64,000 bases of DNA, from contig CACYME010000030.1 of the NCBI GenBank assembly GCA_902775475.1, forward strand, positions 1-64,000, in the 5' to 3' direction. The position numbers and the translations under genes are program-made. Every line of letters starts with the position of its first letter. The stretch's first letter is position 1. The notes under the pieces are model-generated. The model ran no database searches. It saw only the letters and a list, made by a program, of their open reading frames with translations, and was not told the DNA's origin. The DNA is from an uncultured Prevotellaceae bacterium (GTDB taxonomy: Bacteria > Bacteroidota > Bacteroidia > Bacteroidales > Bacteroidaceae). This document shows positions 1 through 8,662 of the stretch, piece after piece.

Positions 1-95
1 GGGGCCTGTTTTTGAAAATCAAAAGACACTTGCCTATTTATCGGCAGTTTCTGATGGTGATTGAGTCAAATGGAAATTTTATCGGACAGCAATAG
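1..95 (+). CDS. C-terminal end of an unidentified protein (cut by window start)
   Basis: A reading frame is open from the first bases of the window and ends at TAG 93-95, giving about 30 residues that finish VIESNGNFIGQQ. It is more AT-rich than the genes that follow. The fragment is too short to assign to a family. It could also be chance, because only 30 codons are visible. Confidence 0.35.
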   Translation, partial: GLFLKIKRHLPIYRQFLMVIESNGNFIGQQ

Positions 96-101
96 TTTTT
101 T

Positions 102-230
102 ATGGAGAACAACGTACAGACCTACACCACCCTAACCTTCCTCAATGCCGAAGAAGCTAAGAAGCAGCTTACCCATTCGGCCAGACGGCGCTCCTACTCA
201 CCGTCGAGCAAAATGAACGATGCCCAATAA
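102..230 (+). CDS. possible small or truncated ORF (42 aa), convergent with the CHAT gene
   Basis: An ATG seven bases after the preceding stop opens a 42-codon frame starting MENNVQTYTTLTF. The first 26 codons look like normal coding sequence. The last part is antisense to the 3' end of the CHAT gene, so this may be a gene truncated at about position 190, or a spurious ORF. No family is recognised. Confidence 0.25.
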   Translation: MENNVQTYTTLTFLNAEEAKKQLTHSARRRSYSPSSKMNDAQ

Positions 231-3200
231 TAGGGATTGGCCCCACCCTTCTGCCGCAGTTCCAGCTGGGCCTTTCGGAAAGCATCATGGCGGCTGTCTC
301 CTTCCGTCAAATGCCGGTAGAACGTCGTCATCATCTGCTCGGTAGCAAAATCGTCCACTTTCCAGAGACTCATAATCAGCGACCGCGCTCCGGCCTTCTT
401 GAACCCTCGCTGAATGCCGAAGACACCATCCTCCCTGATTTCGCCCAACGCCGTCTGGCAGGCTGAGAGCACCACCAGGTCGGTCTTGCTCAAGTCCACC
501 TGTGCTATCTCCCTGGCCGTAAGCACGCCGTCTTCGACATCACCTGACAGCTTATTGCCTTTCAGCACGTAGTTGGCTCCCGACAGCAGTAGTCCAGAAT
601 AGTTGAGGCTGTTGTCGGCCATGTTGTTTTGGTCACCCAGGAAGAGCAGCTGCTGATGCTGCTGCTTCAGCTCTTTCTTGTCAAAGGCGAAGCCATGCGT
701 GGCGATGTGTACGATTGTGTTCTCCTTTCCGCTGAGCGCCTTGAAAGCCTCCTCAATGCCCTCGTTGTCCATCAGCACCCGTGTGGGTATTTCCTTCTGC
801 AACAGCAGCTCGGCGATGTGGAAGGTCTCCAGTCTGGTTCCGTCGAGCGGCATGACCGAGCCACGCAGGGCCAGCGAGTCGATGGCCCGCTGTCCGCCGG
901 CGTTGTAAGCCAGCGCGCTGAGTGCCACATCCGAGTGGTCCTCGTCAAATATCCCACTGCTGGCCAGGTTCTTTCGCTGCATGAGAATCTCGTCGAGTGT
1001 CATGTCGTAGTTCAGTCCTCCAAAGAGCACAGCCGACTTCAGCGTCTCCTTGTTGCCACGCTTCGCCAGATTCTTGGTTGACGACAGGCGGTAGACGGCA
1101 AAGCGGTCACCAATTCGCTGCTGCCCGTCGCACAGCAGGTATTCCACACCCATCTGATAGAACAGCGCCGTGGGCGAGAAATAAATGGTCTTCACCCCCT
1201 TCAGGCGTTCCATCAGTGGTTGCCACACCATGCTGCCCAGCTTCGGGTCGTTGTAGATGGCGTTGATGCCGTCGATACTTTTCATTGCTTCCCAGAAGTT
1301 CTGCCGTCCGTAGCGGAGCGATGCCAGGTCCTGTTCAGAGAAGAGGCGCACCAGCTCTGGCACGGGGCTTCCCTTCCTGAGCAGCAGAGCCAGATAGGTG
1401 GTTCCCACGCCGTTGATGTAGACATCGGCAAACTCAATGGCTACCTCGTCGTCACGCAGGACGCTCCGTATGCGCTCCGTGGTGATGTTCAGGTTCTCCG
1501 TGAAGGCGCCATACTCCTTGCAGCCATTCACGAGCTCTCTCTCCAGCCGGTAGGCCTGTTCCTTCATTCGCCTCACCACCTGGGCATCGCGCTGCTTCAC
1601 CTCACGCTTCATGTAGTCCTCCTCCGACTGCCGAAGCATAGCCAGCTGGTTATACTTCTTCAGCAGTTGCTCGTCGCCGGAGCGCTTCAGCAACTGCTGG
1701 AAGTCGATGTCGGAGTTCAGCAGGATGCCCTTGGTGAAGAGGATGGCGTTGTAGGCCTGGGTGAGCATCTCCGCATCCTTCTCCGGGTTGTCGCGGTCGA
1801 GATAGGCCAGCATGGGTGCCAGCTGGAAGACGTAGCTCTTCTGCGTCCAGAAGTTCTCGCGCTCCTCCGACGTCATGTGCAGGAAGTTGGTGCGCACATA
1901 GTCGGCTTGCAGCCGTAGCGCCTGCAGGTAGTTCTGGCTCGCCTCGGCACCCTGTCCGTCCTTCAGCAGGTAGACGGCCAGGTTGTAGAGCAGCGGCACG
2001 TTGTAAGGGTGGGTGTCACCCAGCAGCTGGCGGTGCAGTGCCACGGCGCGCTGCCCCATGGCGATGGCCTGCGCCGTGCGGCCATCAACGAAGTCGAACA
2101 GCGCATTGTTAGCCACGACACGGGCATAATAGGCATTGAGCGTATCGCCCAGCAGCCTGTACATCTCAAGGGCCTGTTGCCCATAGTCCATGGCCTGTTT
2201 CTGCTGCTGGTCCTTATAGTAGAGAATGGCACTGTTGTTGAGCGACTGCGCATAGGCCACCGAAGGCTCGCTCCGCCTTCGGAAGATAGCCAGCGCGCGC
2301 TCTGCCTCGGCCAGGGCTTGCCCGTGCTGCCCGTCGGCGAAGAGATAGTTGGCCAGGTTGTCGAGCGAAGCCGCCATGTCGACGCTGTCACCGCGGTTGG
2401 CAAACAGCTCGAGGGCCTTCCGCTCCGTCTCTATGGCTCGCTGGTAGTTGCCGTTTGAGGCAAACGACGAGGCTTGCTTCGAGAGCGACTTCCCGTACTT
2501 GACGTTGTCCTGCTGCCCCATCGACTGGCTGATTTGCTCAGAAAGAAGGGCCAGGTCGCCTGCGTCCTCCAGATTCCCCATGGCCTTGTAGACGTCGGCC
2601 AGGTCGCTCACACAGCGCAGATAGTCAGGGTGCTGCTGGTTCGCGGCCTTGGCGATGACGGGCATGGCCTGCTCCAGGAGCGCCGCCGCCTCCTTGTACT
2701 GGTGCAGATGGCTGCAGAAGGTGGCCATGTTGGTCAGAATCTTCCCATAGGCCAGCGAGTTGGTCTGCCCACTGCTGTCGTAGTAGCTTTTTGCGATGTG
2801 CATCAGTTCGAGCGCCCCGGCATAGTTGCCGCTGTTGGCCAGCCTGATGGCATTATTGTTCAGCACCACCGCTCCGCCCGCACTGGCCTGCCCGGCCATC
2901 TTCGTCGTCTCTTTCAGCGTCTGCTGTGCCAGCAGCGATGCCTTGGCCTTGTTGCCTGTCTGAATGTAGAACACCACCAGCTGGTTGACCGCATTCACAT
3001 ATTCGGGAGAGCTTTTCTTCAGGTGCTTGATGGCCTCCTCGCTCATGGTCACGGCACGCTCATAGTCGCCCTGATAGCCACGTGCGGCATAGTAGCTGGC
3101 CTGGTTGGCCAGAGCCACGCAGTAGTAGTTGTGCTTGGGGCCGAACTTCTCCTTGAGCATGCGCAGCGCCTCCTCGCCCAGCTCGATGGCCTTTTCGTAG

Positions 3201-3592
3201 TTGCCTTTGCGCGAGAACAGCGATGCGAGGTCGCTGGTGGCCACCGCCCACTGGCCATAGGTGCAGTCAGTGGCCGTGCGGCGCACCTCGGCCACCTGCT
3301 GCTGCAGCGCGATGGCCTCGTCAATCTTTCCCAGCTGCACGTCGCGGTTCACGAGCCAGCAGAGCACCTCGGAGTAGTCGAAGTTCTTGTCGTAGCCGCC
3401 GGCATCGTAGAGTCTGACATACTGCCGGTAGAGGCTGTCGGCAGCGGCCACCCGCCCCTTCTTCACGGCCTGGGCAGCCTCTTCGCGCAGGCTGACCATT
3501 TCCTTGGTCTGGGCATGCAGGCCGCTCACGGCAAGCACAAGCGCCAGGGCGCATGCCCACAGACGGTTCCTCACGGTGCTACTTCCTGCCAT
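194..3592 (-). CDS. secreted TPR-repeat protein with C-terminal CHAT (caspase-fold) domain
   Basis: The protein has 1132 residues. A signal peptide (about 1-27, ending SGLHAQ) is followed by a long array of tetratricopeptide-type helical repeats (roughly 40-640), a helical linker, and a CHAT domain (about 800-1132). The CHAT catalytic pair is visible: His966 in HIATHGF and Cys1045 in LSACQTALGE. CHAT domains are caspase-HetF relatives of clan CD, so a protease activity is expected. TPRs usually bind partner proteins. The predicted location is periplasmic or surface because of the signal peptide. It is the last gene of an operon with the FecR-like protein (14-base overlap at 3579-3592) and the CHASE2 protein. 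Family assignment is secure; substrate and role are unknown. Confidence 0.9.
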   Translation of the reverse strand: MAGSSTVRNRLWACALALVLAVSGLHAQTKEMVSLREEAAQAVKKGRVAAADSLYRQYVRLYDAGGYDKNFDYSEVLCWLVNRDVQLGKIDEAIALQQQVAEVRRTATDCTYGQWAVATSDLASLFSRKGNYEKAIELGEEALRMLKEKFGPKHNYYCVALANQASYYAARGYQGDYERAVTMSEEAIKHLKKSSPEYVNAVNQLVVFYIQTGNKAKASLLAQQTLKETTKMAGQASAGGAVVLNNNAIRLANSGNYAGALELMHIAKSYYDSSGQTNSLAYGKILTNMATFCSHLHQYKEAAALLEQAMPVIAKAANQQHPDYLRCVSDLADVYKAMGNLEDAGDLALLSEQISQSMGQQDNVKYGKSLSKQASSFASNGNYQRAIETERKALELFANRGDSVDMAASLDNLANYLFADGQHGQALAEAERALAIFRRRSEPSVAYAQSLNNSAILYYKDQQQKQAMDYGQQALEMYRLLGDTLNAYYARVVANNALFDFVDGRTAQAIAMGQRAVALHRQLLGDTHPYNVPLLYNLAVYLLKDGQGAEASQNYLQALRLQADYVRTNFLHMTSEERENFWTQKSYVFQLAPMLAYLDRDNPEKDAEMLTQAYNAILFTKGILLNSDIDFQQLLKRSGDEQLLKKYNQLAMLRQSEEDYMKREVKQRDAQVVRRMKEQAYRLERELVNGCKEYGAFTENLNITTERIRSVLRDDEVAIEFADVYINGVGTTYLALLLRKGSPVPELVRLFSEQDLASLRYGRQNFWEAMKSIDGINAIYNDPKLGSMVWQPLMERLKGVKTIYFSPTALFYQMGVEYLLCDGQQRIGDRFAVYRLSSTKNLAKRGNKETLKSAVLFGGLNYDMTLDEILMQRKNLASSGIFDEDHSDVALSALAYNAGGQRAIDSLALRGSVMPLDGTRLETFHIAELLLQKEIPTRVLMDNEGIEEAFKALSGKENTIVHIATHGFAFDKKELKQQHQQLLFLGDQNNMADNSLNYSGLLLSGANYVLKGNKLSGDVEDGVLTAREIAQVDLSKTDLVVLSACQTALGEIREDGVFGIQRGFKKAGARSLIMSLWKVDDFATEQMMTTFYRHLTEGDSRHDAFRKAQLELRQKGGANPYYWASFILLDGE

Positions 3593-4145
3593 GCTTCTTC
3601 TTGGTTTTCTGCGGAACTTGAATCAGCCACATGGGCTTCAGGTATAGCGGCTTCAGCGATGAAGAGGCGCCTACAGGAGCAGCATACTGCCGGCAGGAGA
3701 CATCGAGGGCGAGCGGACGCTGCCCACCGGCGATGGGCAGCAGCAGCGAATCCTCGCCCTCGCGGTAGCTCACGGTGGAGACGCTGTGGTGCCCCACTCC
3801 ATGCCCACTGAGGCTCTTGCTCACGAAGGCATAGTAACGGGCCGTCATCGACTGCTCGGCACCCGACTGTTCGGCAATGAGGCTCATAATCGAACCGGCG
3901 CACTGACCCTTCAGCGTCACCACGACGCTATCGCGCATCTGCACCAGCTTCAGCTCGCTGCCCGGCGACATGGACAGCACATCCTTCTTGTTCAGCACGT
4001 CGTACTTTCTGACTGGCTGACGCTCCCGGCGCGCTACCTTGAAGACATCGCCATTGAGCAGGAAAACCTGATACTGCGCGGCGTCCTGGGCGCAGAGCGA
4101 CAGGAACGAAAGTGCCATGATGCACGAGATAACAAATCTATTCAT
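3579..4145 (-). CDS. small secreted protein with a FecR-like region
   Basis: The protein has 188 residues. The signal peptide is clear (MNRFVISCIMALSFLSLCAQ). Residues 28-90 (LLNGDVFKVARR, then a lightly hydrophobic SELKLVQMRDSVVVTLKG) look like the FecR-type fold seen in periplasmic proteins that sit beside CHASE2 and CHAT genes in other bacteria; this match is by eye and tentative. The C-terminus is basic (QKTKKKHGRK). Its end overlaps the start of the CHAT gene by 14 bases, and the CHASE2 gene lies 18 bases upstream, so the three are almost certainly co-transcribed and translationally coupled. Function is unknown; a sensor or adaptor for the CHAT protein is an inference from context. Confidence 0.75.
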   Translation of the reverse strand: MNRFVISCIMALSFLSLCAQDAAQYQVFLLNGDVFKVARRERQPVRKYDVLNKKDVLSMSPGSELKLVQMRDSVVVTLKGQCAGSIMSLIAEQSGAEQSMTARYYAFVSKSLSGHGVGHHSVSTVSYREGEDSLLLPIAGGQRPLALDVSCRQYAAPVGASSSLKPLYLKPMWLIQVPQKTKKKHGRK

Positions 4146-4163
4146 ATCACAAAAACCTTTTTT

Positions 4164-5408
4164 CTATTTTTCCTCCAGTTCATGGGCATATAGCGAGTAG
4201 CTGCCTGCCCTCTGATGCCCTTTCTTTCGACGGTAGGACAGCCATGCCTTATAGATGAGCCGTCCCTCCTCGATGAAGGCAATGGTGGCAAGGGCCAGCC
4301 AGGTATTGACGTAGAAGCCATGACGGAAGAAGAGCCAATAGGTGAAACCGGTGAAGATGACCATGAAGATGAAAGCCACCACCTTGTCGTAGAGCTCGCT
4401 CTCGGTGAAGAAGTCGAGCAGCAGGTTGCCCCGCTTCTTGAACAGCCGTGGGATGCCCCTTCTCACGCCCCAGGTGACCGTGTACTCGAAGAGGTTCATC
4501 AGGTAGCCGGCGATGATGGCGACGAGGACAATCCAGAACTGTCCTCCGTGGAACACGTGGCTGCCCTGGAGCATGGAGTCGAGCGTATGGGCAATCACCA
4601 CGACGCCCGGCTTGGGGCCGATGGGGGTCTGGTGGCTGTCGTGCTGGTCGTGGGTTCCGATGAGCACGTTGCGCCCTTCAATGAGGTGGCGGCTGCGGGG
4701 CAGGTCGCGGTAGTCGACGACGGGGAAGCGCTCCCCACGGTAGTTGATGGCATGCATATTGCCGATGTCGGGCACCACGCGCTGCCCCGAGAGCATCTCG
4801 GCCATGACGGCGGGCAGGGAGTAGACGGTGTCGGTGCCATGAAGCTGATAGACGGGATAGGACGACAGGCTCTGATTCTGGTCGGACATGCCGTTGATGC
4901 AGCCCTCCGGCAGGCCCACGTCGGCGGCGAAGAAGGAGTGCTGCACGCTGCCATAGGCATGGGCGTCCTCCTGATAGTCGAAGAGCTGCTCGGCCAGCAC
5001 GATGGGCACGCTGTCGGCAGCCGAGGAGTCGAGGAAGGCCAGCACCAGCTCCGTGTCGGCCTGCTCGTCGAGGCCCTCGCGCTCGAAGATGACGTCGACG
5101 CCCAGCACGGCGGGCTCCATCTCCACGACCTGCCTCACGACCTGGCCGATGGAGTCGCGCTGCCGCACGCTCAGGTCGGTGATGTCGACAATGGTGGTTT
5201 GCTGGTTCTCACGCGCCTCGCCAGAGTTGTTGATGCGATAGTAGATGTCTATCATCGACAGGTCGTTGATGAGCTTGTCGACGGGGTTCATGAACTCCAG
5301 CCCGTGGATGATGGAATAGAGCAGGGCCATGAAGGCAACCGTTAAGACCGACACGATGAGGTGGTCAGGATGAAAGATGGTGCGTATGATTTTCCTCAGT
5401 TGTTTCAT
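4164..5408 (-). CDS. CHASE2-domain membrane protein
   Basis: The protein has 414 residues. One transmembrane helix (about 17-37) is followed by an extracytoplasmic CHASE2 sensor domain (about 45-285; markers are TTIVDITDLSVRQR, AVLGVDVIFE and VLIGTHDQHDSHQTPIG). Three C-terminal membrane segments follow (about 292-313, 344-362 and 366-382), the usual CHASE2 topology. No kinase, cyclase or other output domain follows, only a short charged tail, so signalling must pass through partners. It is the first gene of the CHASE2/FecR-like/CHAT operon. A promoter with TATTTTTG (5429-5436, minus strand) lies just upstream. The ligand is unknown. Confidence 0.85.
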   Translation of the reverse strand: MKQLRKIIRTIFHPDHLIVSVLTVAFMALLYSIIHGLEFMNPVDKLINDLSMIDIYYRINNSGEARENQQTTIVDITDLSVRQRDSIGQVVRQVVEMEPAVLGVDVIFEREGLDEQADTELVLAFLDSSAADSVPIVLAEQLFDYQEDAHAYGSVQHSFFAADVGLPEGCINGMSDQNQSLSSYPVYQLHGTDTVYSLPAVMAEMLSGQRVVPDIGNMHAINYRGERFPVVDYRDLPRSRHLIEGRNVLIGTHDQHDSHQTPIGPKPGVVVIAHTLDSMLQGSHVFHGGQFWIVLVAIIAGYLMNLFEYTVTWGVRRGIPRLFKKRGNLLLDFFTESELYDKVVAFIFMVIFTGFTYWLFFRHGFYVNTWLALATIAFIEEGRLIYKAWLSYRRKKGHQRAGSYSLYAHELEEK

Positions 5409-5428
5409 TGCTTTCCATTGTTACGATG

Positions 5429-5460
5429 CAAAAATAGTCAATTTCGGCGTAATGAGCAAG
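5429..5460 (-). promoter_or_regulatory. promoter of the CHASE2/CHAT operon
   Basis: On the minus strand, TATTTTTG (5429-5436) matches the Bacteroidota -7 box TAnnTTTG. CTTG at 5457-5460, 20 bases away, is a one-base variant of the -33 TTTG. The site is 21 bases from the ATG and faces away from the acetyltransferase promoter. Confidence 0.55.
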
Positions 5461-5494
5461 GAAAACGGAAATGAAGTTGAAAAAAAACACCTTT

Positions 5495-5529
5495 TTTGTT
5501 CGCCATGTGGCAAAAAATGGCTACCTTTG
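5495..5529 (+). promoter_or_regulatory. promoter of the acetyltransferase-like gene
   Basis: TTTG (5495-5498) and TACCTTTG (5522-5529) form a Bacteroidota-type promoter, with a slightly long 23-base spacer. Its position shows that translation must start downstream, at 5571, not at upstream in-frame ATGs that fall between the two boxes. Confidence 0.6.
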
Positions 5530-5570
5530 CGGCTGTTATCCTACAAAACGGGAAGAACGACAAAGGAAAA

Positions 5571-6734
5571 ATGAAAGACATTGAAATAAAGAAAGTGGAG
5601 ACGAAGCGCGACCTGGAGCGCTTCATCCAGCTGCACTACGACCTGTACCGCGGCAACCCCTACGACGCGCCCAACCTGCACATGGACGAGATTGCCACCC
5701 TCAGCCCCTTCATCAAGGAGCCCAACGCCGCCTTCGAGTTCTGCGACACCGAGTACTACCTGGCACTGCGCGACGGCAAGGTGGTGGGCCGCGTGGCCGC
5801 CATCATCAACCGGCGCTACAACGAGCAGTGGCAGCGGTCGGCGGTGCGCTTCGGATGGCTCGACCTCATCGACGACATCGACGTGATGCGGGCCCTGCTC
5901 GGAGCCGTCGAGGACTTCGGCCGACGCCACCAGATGAAGGAAATCATCGGACCGCTCGGCTTCACCGACATGGACCCCGAGGGCATGCTCACCCACGGCT
6001 TCGACCAGCTCTCGTGCATGGCCACCGAATACAACTACGCCTACTACCCCCAGCTGATGGAGCAGATGGAGGGTTACGAGAAGGACAACGACTACGTGGA
6101 GTACAAGCTCTACGTGCCGAAGGAGGGCATGCCCGAGAAGTTCCGCAAGATTTCGGAGATGGTCATGAAGCGCTACAACCTGCAGGTGAAGAAGCTCACG
6201 AAGCGCGACATCTTCGGCCCCGACCAGTACGGGCAGCGCGTCTTCGACGTCATCAACAAGACCTTCGGCCACCTCTACGGCTACAGCACGATGTCGCAGA
6301 AGCAGATTGACCAGTACATCAGGATGTACTTCAAGATGCTCGACCTGAGTATGGTCACCCTCATCGAGGACCACTCGCTCGAGGACCATCCCGTCATCGG
6401 CGTGGGCATCACCCTGCCCTCGCTGACCAAGGCGCTGCAGAAGTGCCGCAACGGGCGCCTGTGGCCCTTCGGCTGGTGGCACATCCTGCGGGCACTGAAA
6501 TGGCACAAGACCGACGTCGTGGACTGCCTGCTCATCGGCGTGCTGCCCGAATACCGCTCGAAGGGGGCCAACGCCCTGCTCTTCTACGACCTCATCCCCA
6601 TCTACCAGAAGTATGGCTTCCTGTGGGGCGAGACCCACGTGGAGATGGAGACCAACGGCAAGGTGCAGAGCCAGTGGACCTACCTGGAGCACGAGCAGCA
6701 CAAGCGCCGCCGCTGCTACAAGAAAGCCCTGTAA
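5571..6734 (+). CDS. GNAT-fold N-acetyltransferase-like protein
   Basis: The protein has 387 residues from ATG 5571 (MKDIEIKKVETKRDLERF). This start is preferred because the promoter -7 box ends at 5529 and the earlier in-frame ATG lies upstream of it. It looks like the large cytosolic GNAT-superfamily proteins common in Bacteroidota. An N-terminal half carries YYLALRDGKVVGRVAAIINRR (a GNAT strand 2-4 pattern), and a second half ends in VDCLLIGVLPEYRSKG, resembling the acetyl-CoA-binding V-x-P-x-R-x-x-G loop. The acceptor substrate cannot be read from the sequence. It is monocistronic, followed by 614 bases of repeat-rich intergenic DNA. Confidence 0.75.
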   Translation: MKDIEIKKVETKRDLERFIQLHYDLYRGNPYDAPNLHMDEIATLSPFIKEPNAAFEFCDTEYYLALRDGKVVGRVAAIINRRYNEQWQRSAVRFGWLDLIDDIDVMRALLGAVEDFGRRHQMKEIIGPLGFTDMDPEGMLTHGFDQLSCMATEYNYAYYPQLMEQMEGYEKDNDYVEYKLYVPKEGMPEKFRKISEMVMKRYNLQVKKLTKRDIFGPDQYGQRVFDVINKTFGHLYGYSTMSQKQIDQYIRMYFKMLDLSMVTLIEDHSLEDHPVIGVGITLPSLTKALQKCRNGRLWPFGWWHILRALKWHKTDVVDCLLIGVLPEYRSKGANALLFYDLIPIYQKYGFLWGETHVEMETNGKVQSQWTYLEHEQHKRRRCYKKAL

Positions 6735-6785
6735 ACCTGTGTACCCCTACTCCAAAAGGTAAAAATATGTTAAGGCGAGCGGCTC

Positions 6786-7150
6786 CCAAAAACCGTTAAA
6801 GGCCCTCATATTTCGAGAATTTTCCACGAAAAAACTTTTTGGTCGAAAAAACGCCTGTTTTTTGAAGGTTCGACAAATTGCTGGTTTTCAGCCGATTAGC
6901 CTCAAAACCGCCTCAAAACCCATTCGATGGCTGAAAAAAGTCAACGCCGCAGAAAAATTTGGCGTTGACTTTTTCATCTGAAGCGTGCTTACAGAAACGT
7001 AAAATGACCCGAAAATCGGCAAAATTTTCGCAAAAAACGGCCAAAATCCTGCACAAAACTGGCCCATCTGTGCAAAAATCGCGTCAAAGCCCACTTTCCT
7101 CTCAGCTCTCAACCCTGCACAAAAGACCGAAAGTGTGCATTTTCACGTTC
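6786..7150 (-). repeat. AT-rich dispersed intergenic repeat, copy A
   Basis: This is the only structure seen in the 614-base gap 6735-7348. Read on the minus strand it contains the stem-loop GTCAACGCC...GGCGTTGAC (6934-6975) also present in copies near 28.4, 47.8 and 61.1 kb. Its end shares a run of about 65 bases with copy C, including CGTTTTTTCG and TCTCGAAATATG. It is AT-rich, has no convincing ORF and lies between two plus-strand genes. Confidence 0.75.
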
Positions 7151-7265
7151 TAGAATGAAAATTTTTTTTGTAAAAAATCAAGAATTTTCATTTCACATCC
7201 TTTTGCAATTTTCTCACCTCATTAAACAGAAATTAACTATTCAAAACATAGCTTCGCCTAAGTTA

Positions 7266-7331
7266 CTGGCACTCGGAAGAAAAAACAAACGCGTTTGTTT
7301 TGTTCTTCTCTCGTTTTTTCGTAACTTTGCA
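7266..7331 (+). promoter_or_regulatory. promoter cassette of der, duplicated at 27.97 kb
   Basis: TTTG (7299-7302), a 19-base spacer and TAACTTTG (7322-7329) form a textbook Bacteroidota promoter. A perfect 16-base palindrome, AACAAACGCGTTTGTT (7284-7299), abuts the -33 box and could be an operator. The whole block of about 65 bases from GGCACTCGGAAG to TAACTTTGC is repeated almost exactly upstream of the TPR/AraC regulator (27941-28004, minus). Confidence 0.8.
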
Positions 7332-7348
7332 GCCAAATATCGATACTT

Positions 7349-8662
7349 ATGCCAAATTTAGTAGCCATCGTGGGCCGTCCCAACGTGGGGAAGTCCACAC
7401 TTTTCAATCGTCTGACCAAGAGCCGTCAGGCCATCGTGAGCAGCGAGGCCGGCACCACGCGCGACCGCCAATACGGCAAGTGCGAATGGTGCGGCCGTGA
7501 GTTCTCGGTGGTCGACACCGGCGGCTGGGTAGTGAACAGCGACGACATCTTCGAGGAGGAAATCCGCAAGCAGGTCATCATCGCCACCGAGGAGGCCGAC
7601 CTGGTGCTCTTCCTCTGCGACATCAAGAACGGCGTCACCGACTGGGACCAGGACGTGGCGCAGATTCTGCGCCGTGCCCAGCTGCCCACGCTGCTCGTGG
7701 CCAACAAGGCCGACGACGGCAAGGACCTCTACGGCCAGTACGACTTCTACAAGCTGGGGCTCGGCGACCCCTACTGCATCAGCGCCGCCACGGGCAGCGG
7801 CACCGGCGACCTGCTCGACAAGGTGCTGGAACTGCTGCCTGAGAAGAAGGACGACGGACTGGAGGACGGCATCCCCCGCTTCGCCGTGGTGGGCAGGCCC
7901 AACGCCGGAAAGTCGAGCCTCATCAACGCCTTCATCGGCGAGGAGCGACACATCGTGACCGACATCGCCGGCACCACACGCGACAGCATCTACACCCGCT
8001 ACGACAAGTTCGGTTTCGACTTCTACCTCGTCGACACCGCCGGCATCCGCCGCAAGAACAAGGTGACCGAGGACCTGGAGTTCTACAGCGTGATGCGCTC
8101 CATCCGAGCCATCGAGAACAGCGACGTCTGCATCCTCATGATTGATGCCACACGCGGCATCGAGGCGCAGGACCTGAACATCTTCCAGCTCATACAGAAG
8201 AACAACAAGTCGCTGGTGGTCGTGGTGAACAAGTGGGACCTGGTGGAGGACAAGACCCAGGTGGTCATCGACACCTTCGAGACGGCCATCCGCGAGCGCA
8301 TGGCACCGTTCAGGGACTTCCCCATCATCTTTGCCTCAGCAGTCACGAAGCAGCGCATCTTCAAGGTGCTCGAGACGGCGAAGCAGGTCTACCTGAACCG
8401 CAAGGCACGCATCGGCACCACGAAGCTGAACGAGGTGATGCTGCCGCTCATCGAGGCCACACCGCCACCCAGCATCAAGGGCAAGTATATTAAAATAAAG
8501 TATGTGAGCCAGGTGCCCGACACGCAGATTCCCACCTTCATCTTCTACGCCAACCTGCCGCAGTATGTGAAGGAGCCCTACAAGCGCTTTCTCGAGAACA
8601 AAATCCGCGAGAACTGGACGCTCACGGGCACGCCCATCAACATCTTCATCCGCCAAAAATGA
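7349..8662 (+). CDS. der: ribosome biogenesis GTPase Der (EngA)
   Basis: The protein has 437 residues, the normal length. There are two tandem Era-type G domains. The first has P-loop GRPNVGKST (about 8-16), DTGGW and NKAD. The second has P-loop [14 protein letters not shown] and NKWD. A KH-like C-terminal domain ends in [11 protein letters not shown]. Der is an essential GTPase acting in late 50S subunit assembly. The start codon is 20 bases after the -7 box, giving a short leader. The stop overlaps the ATG of the following lipoprotein frame by 4 bases. Confidence 0.97.
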   Translation: MPNLVAIVGRPNVGKSTLFNRLTKSRQAIVSSEAGTTRDRQYGKCEWCGREFSVVDTGGWVVNSDDIFEEEIRKQVIIATEEADLVLFLCDIKNGVTDWDQDVAQILRRAQLPTLLVANKADDGKDLYGQYDFYKLGLGDPYCISAATGSGTGDLLDKVLELLPEKKDDGLEDGIPRFAVVGRPNAGKSSLINAFIGEERHIVTDIAGTTRDSIYTRYDKFGFDFYLVDTAGIRRKNKVTEDLEFYSVMRSIRAIENSDVCILMIDATRGIEAQDLNIFQLIQKNNKSLVVVVNKWDLVEDKTQVVIDTFETAIRERMAPFRDFPIIFASAVTKQRIFKVLETAKQVYLNRKARIGTTKLNEVMLPLIEATPPPSIKGKYIKIKYVSQVPDTQIPTFIFYANLPQYVKEPYKRFLENKIRENWTLTGTPINIFIRQK

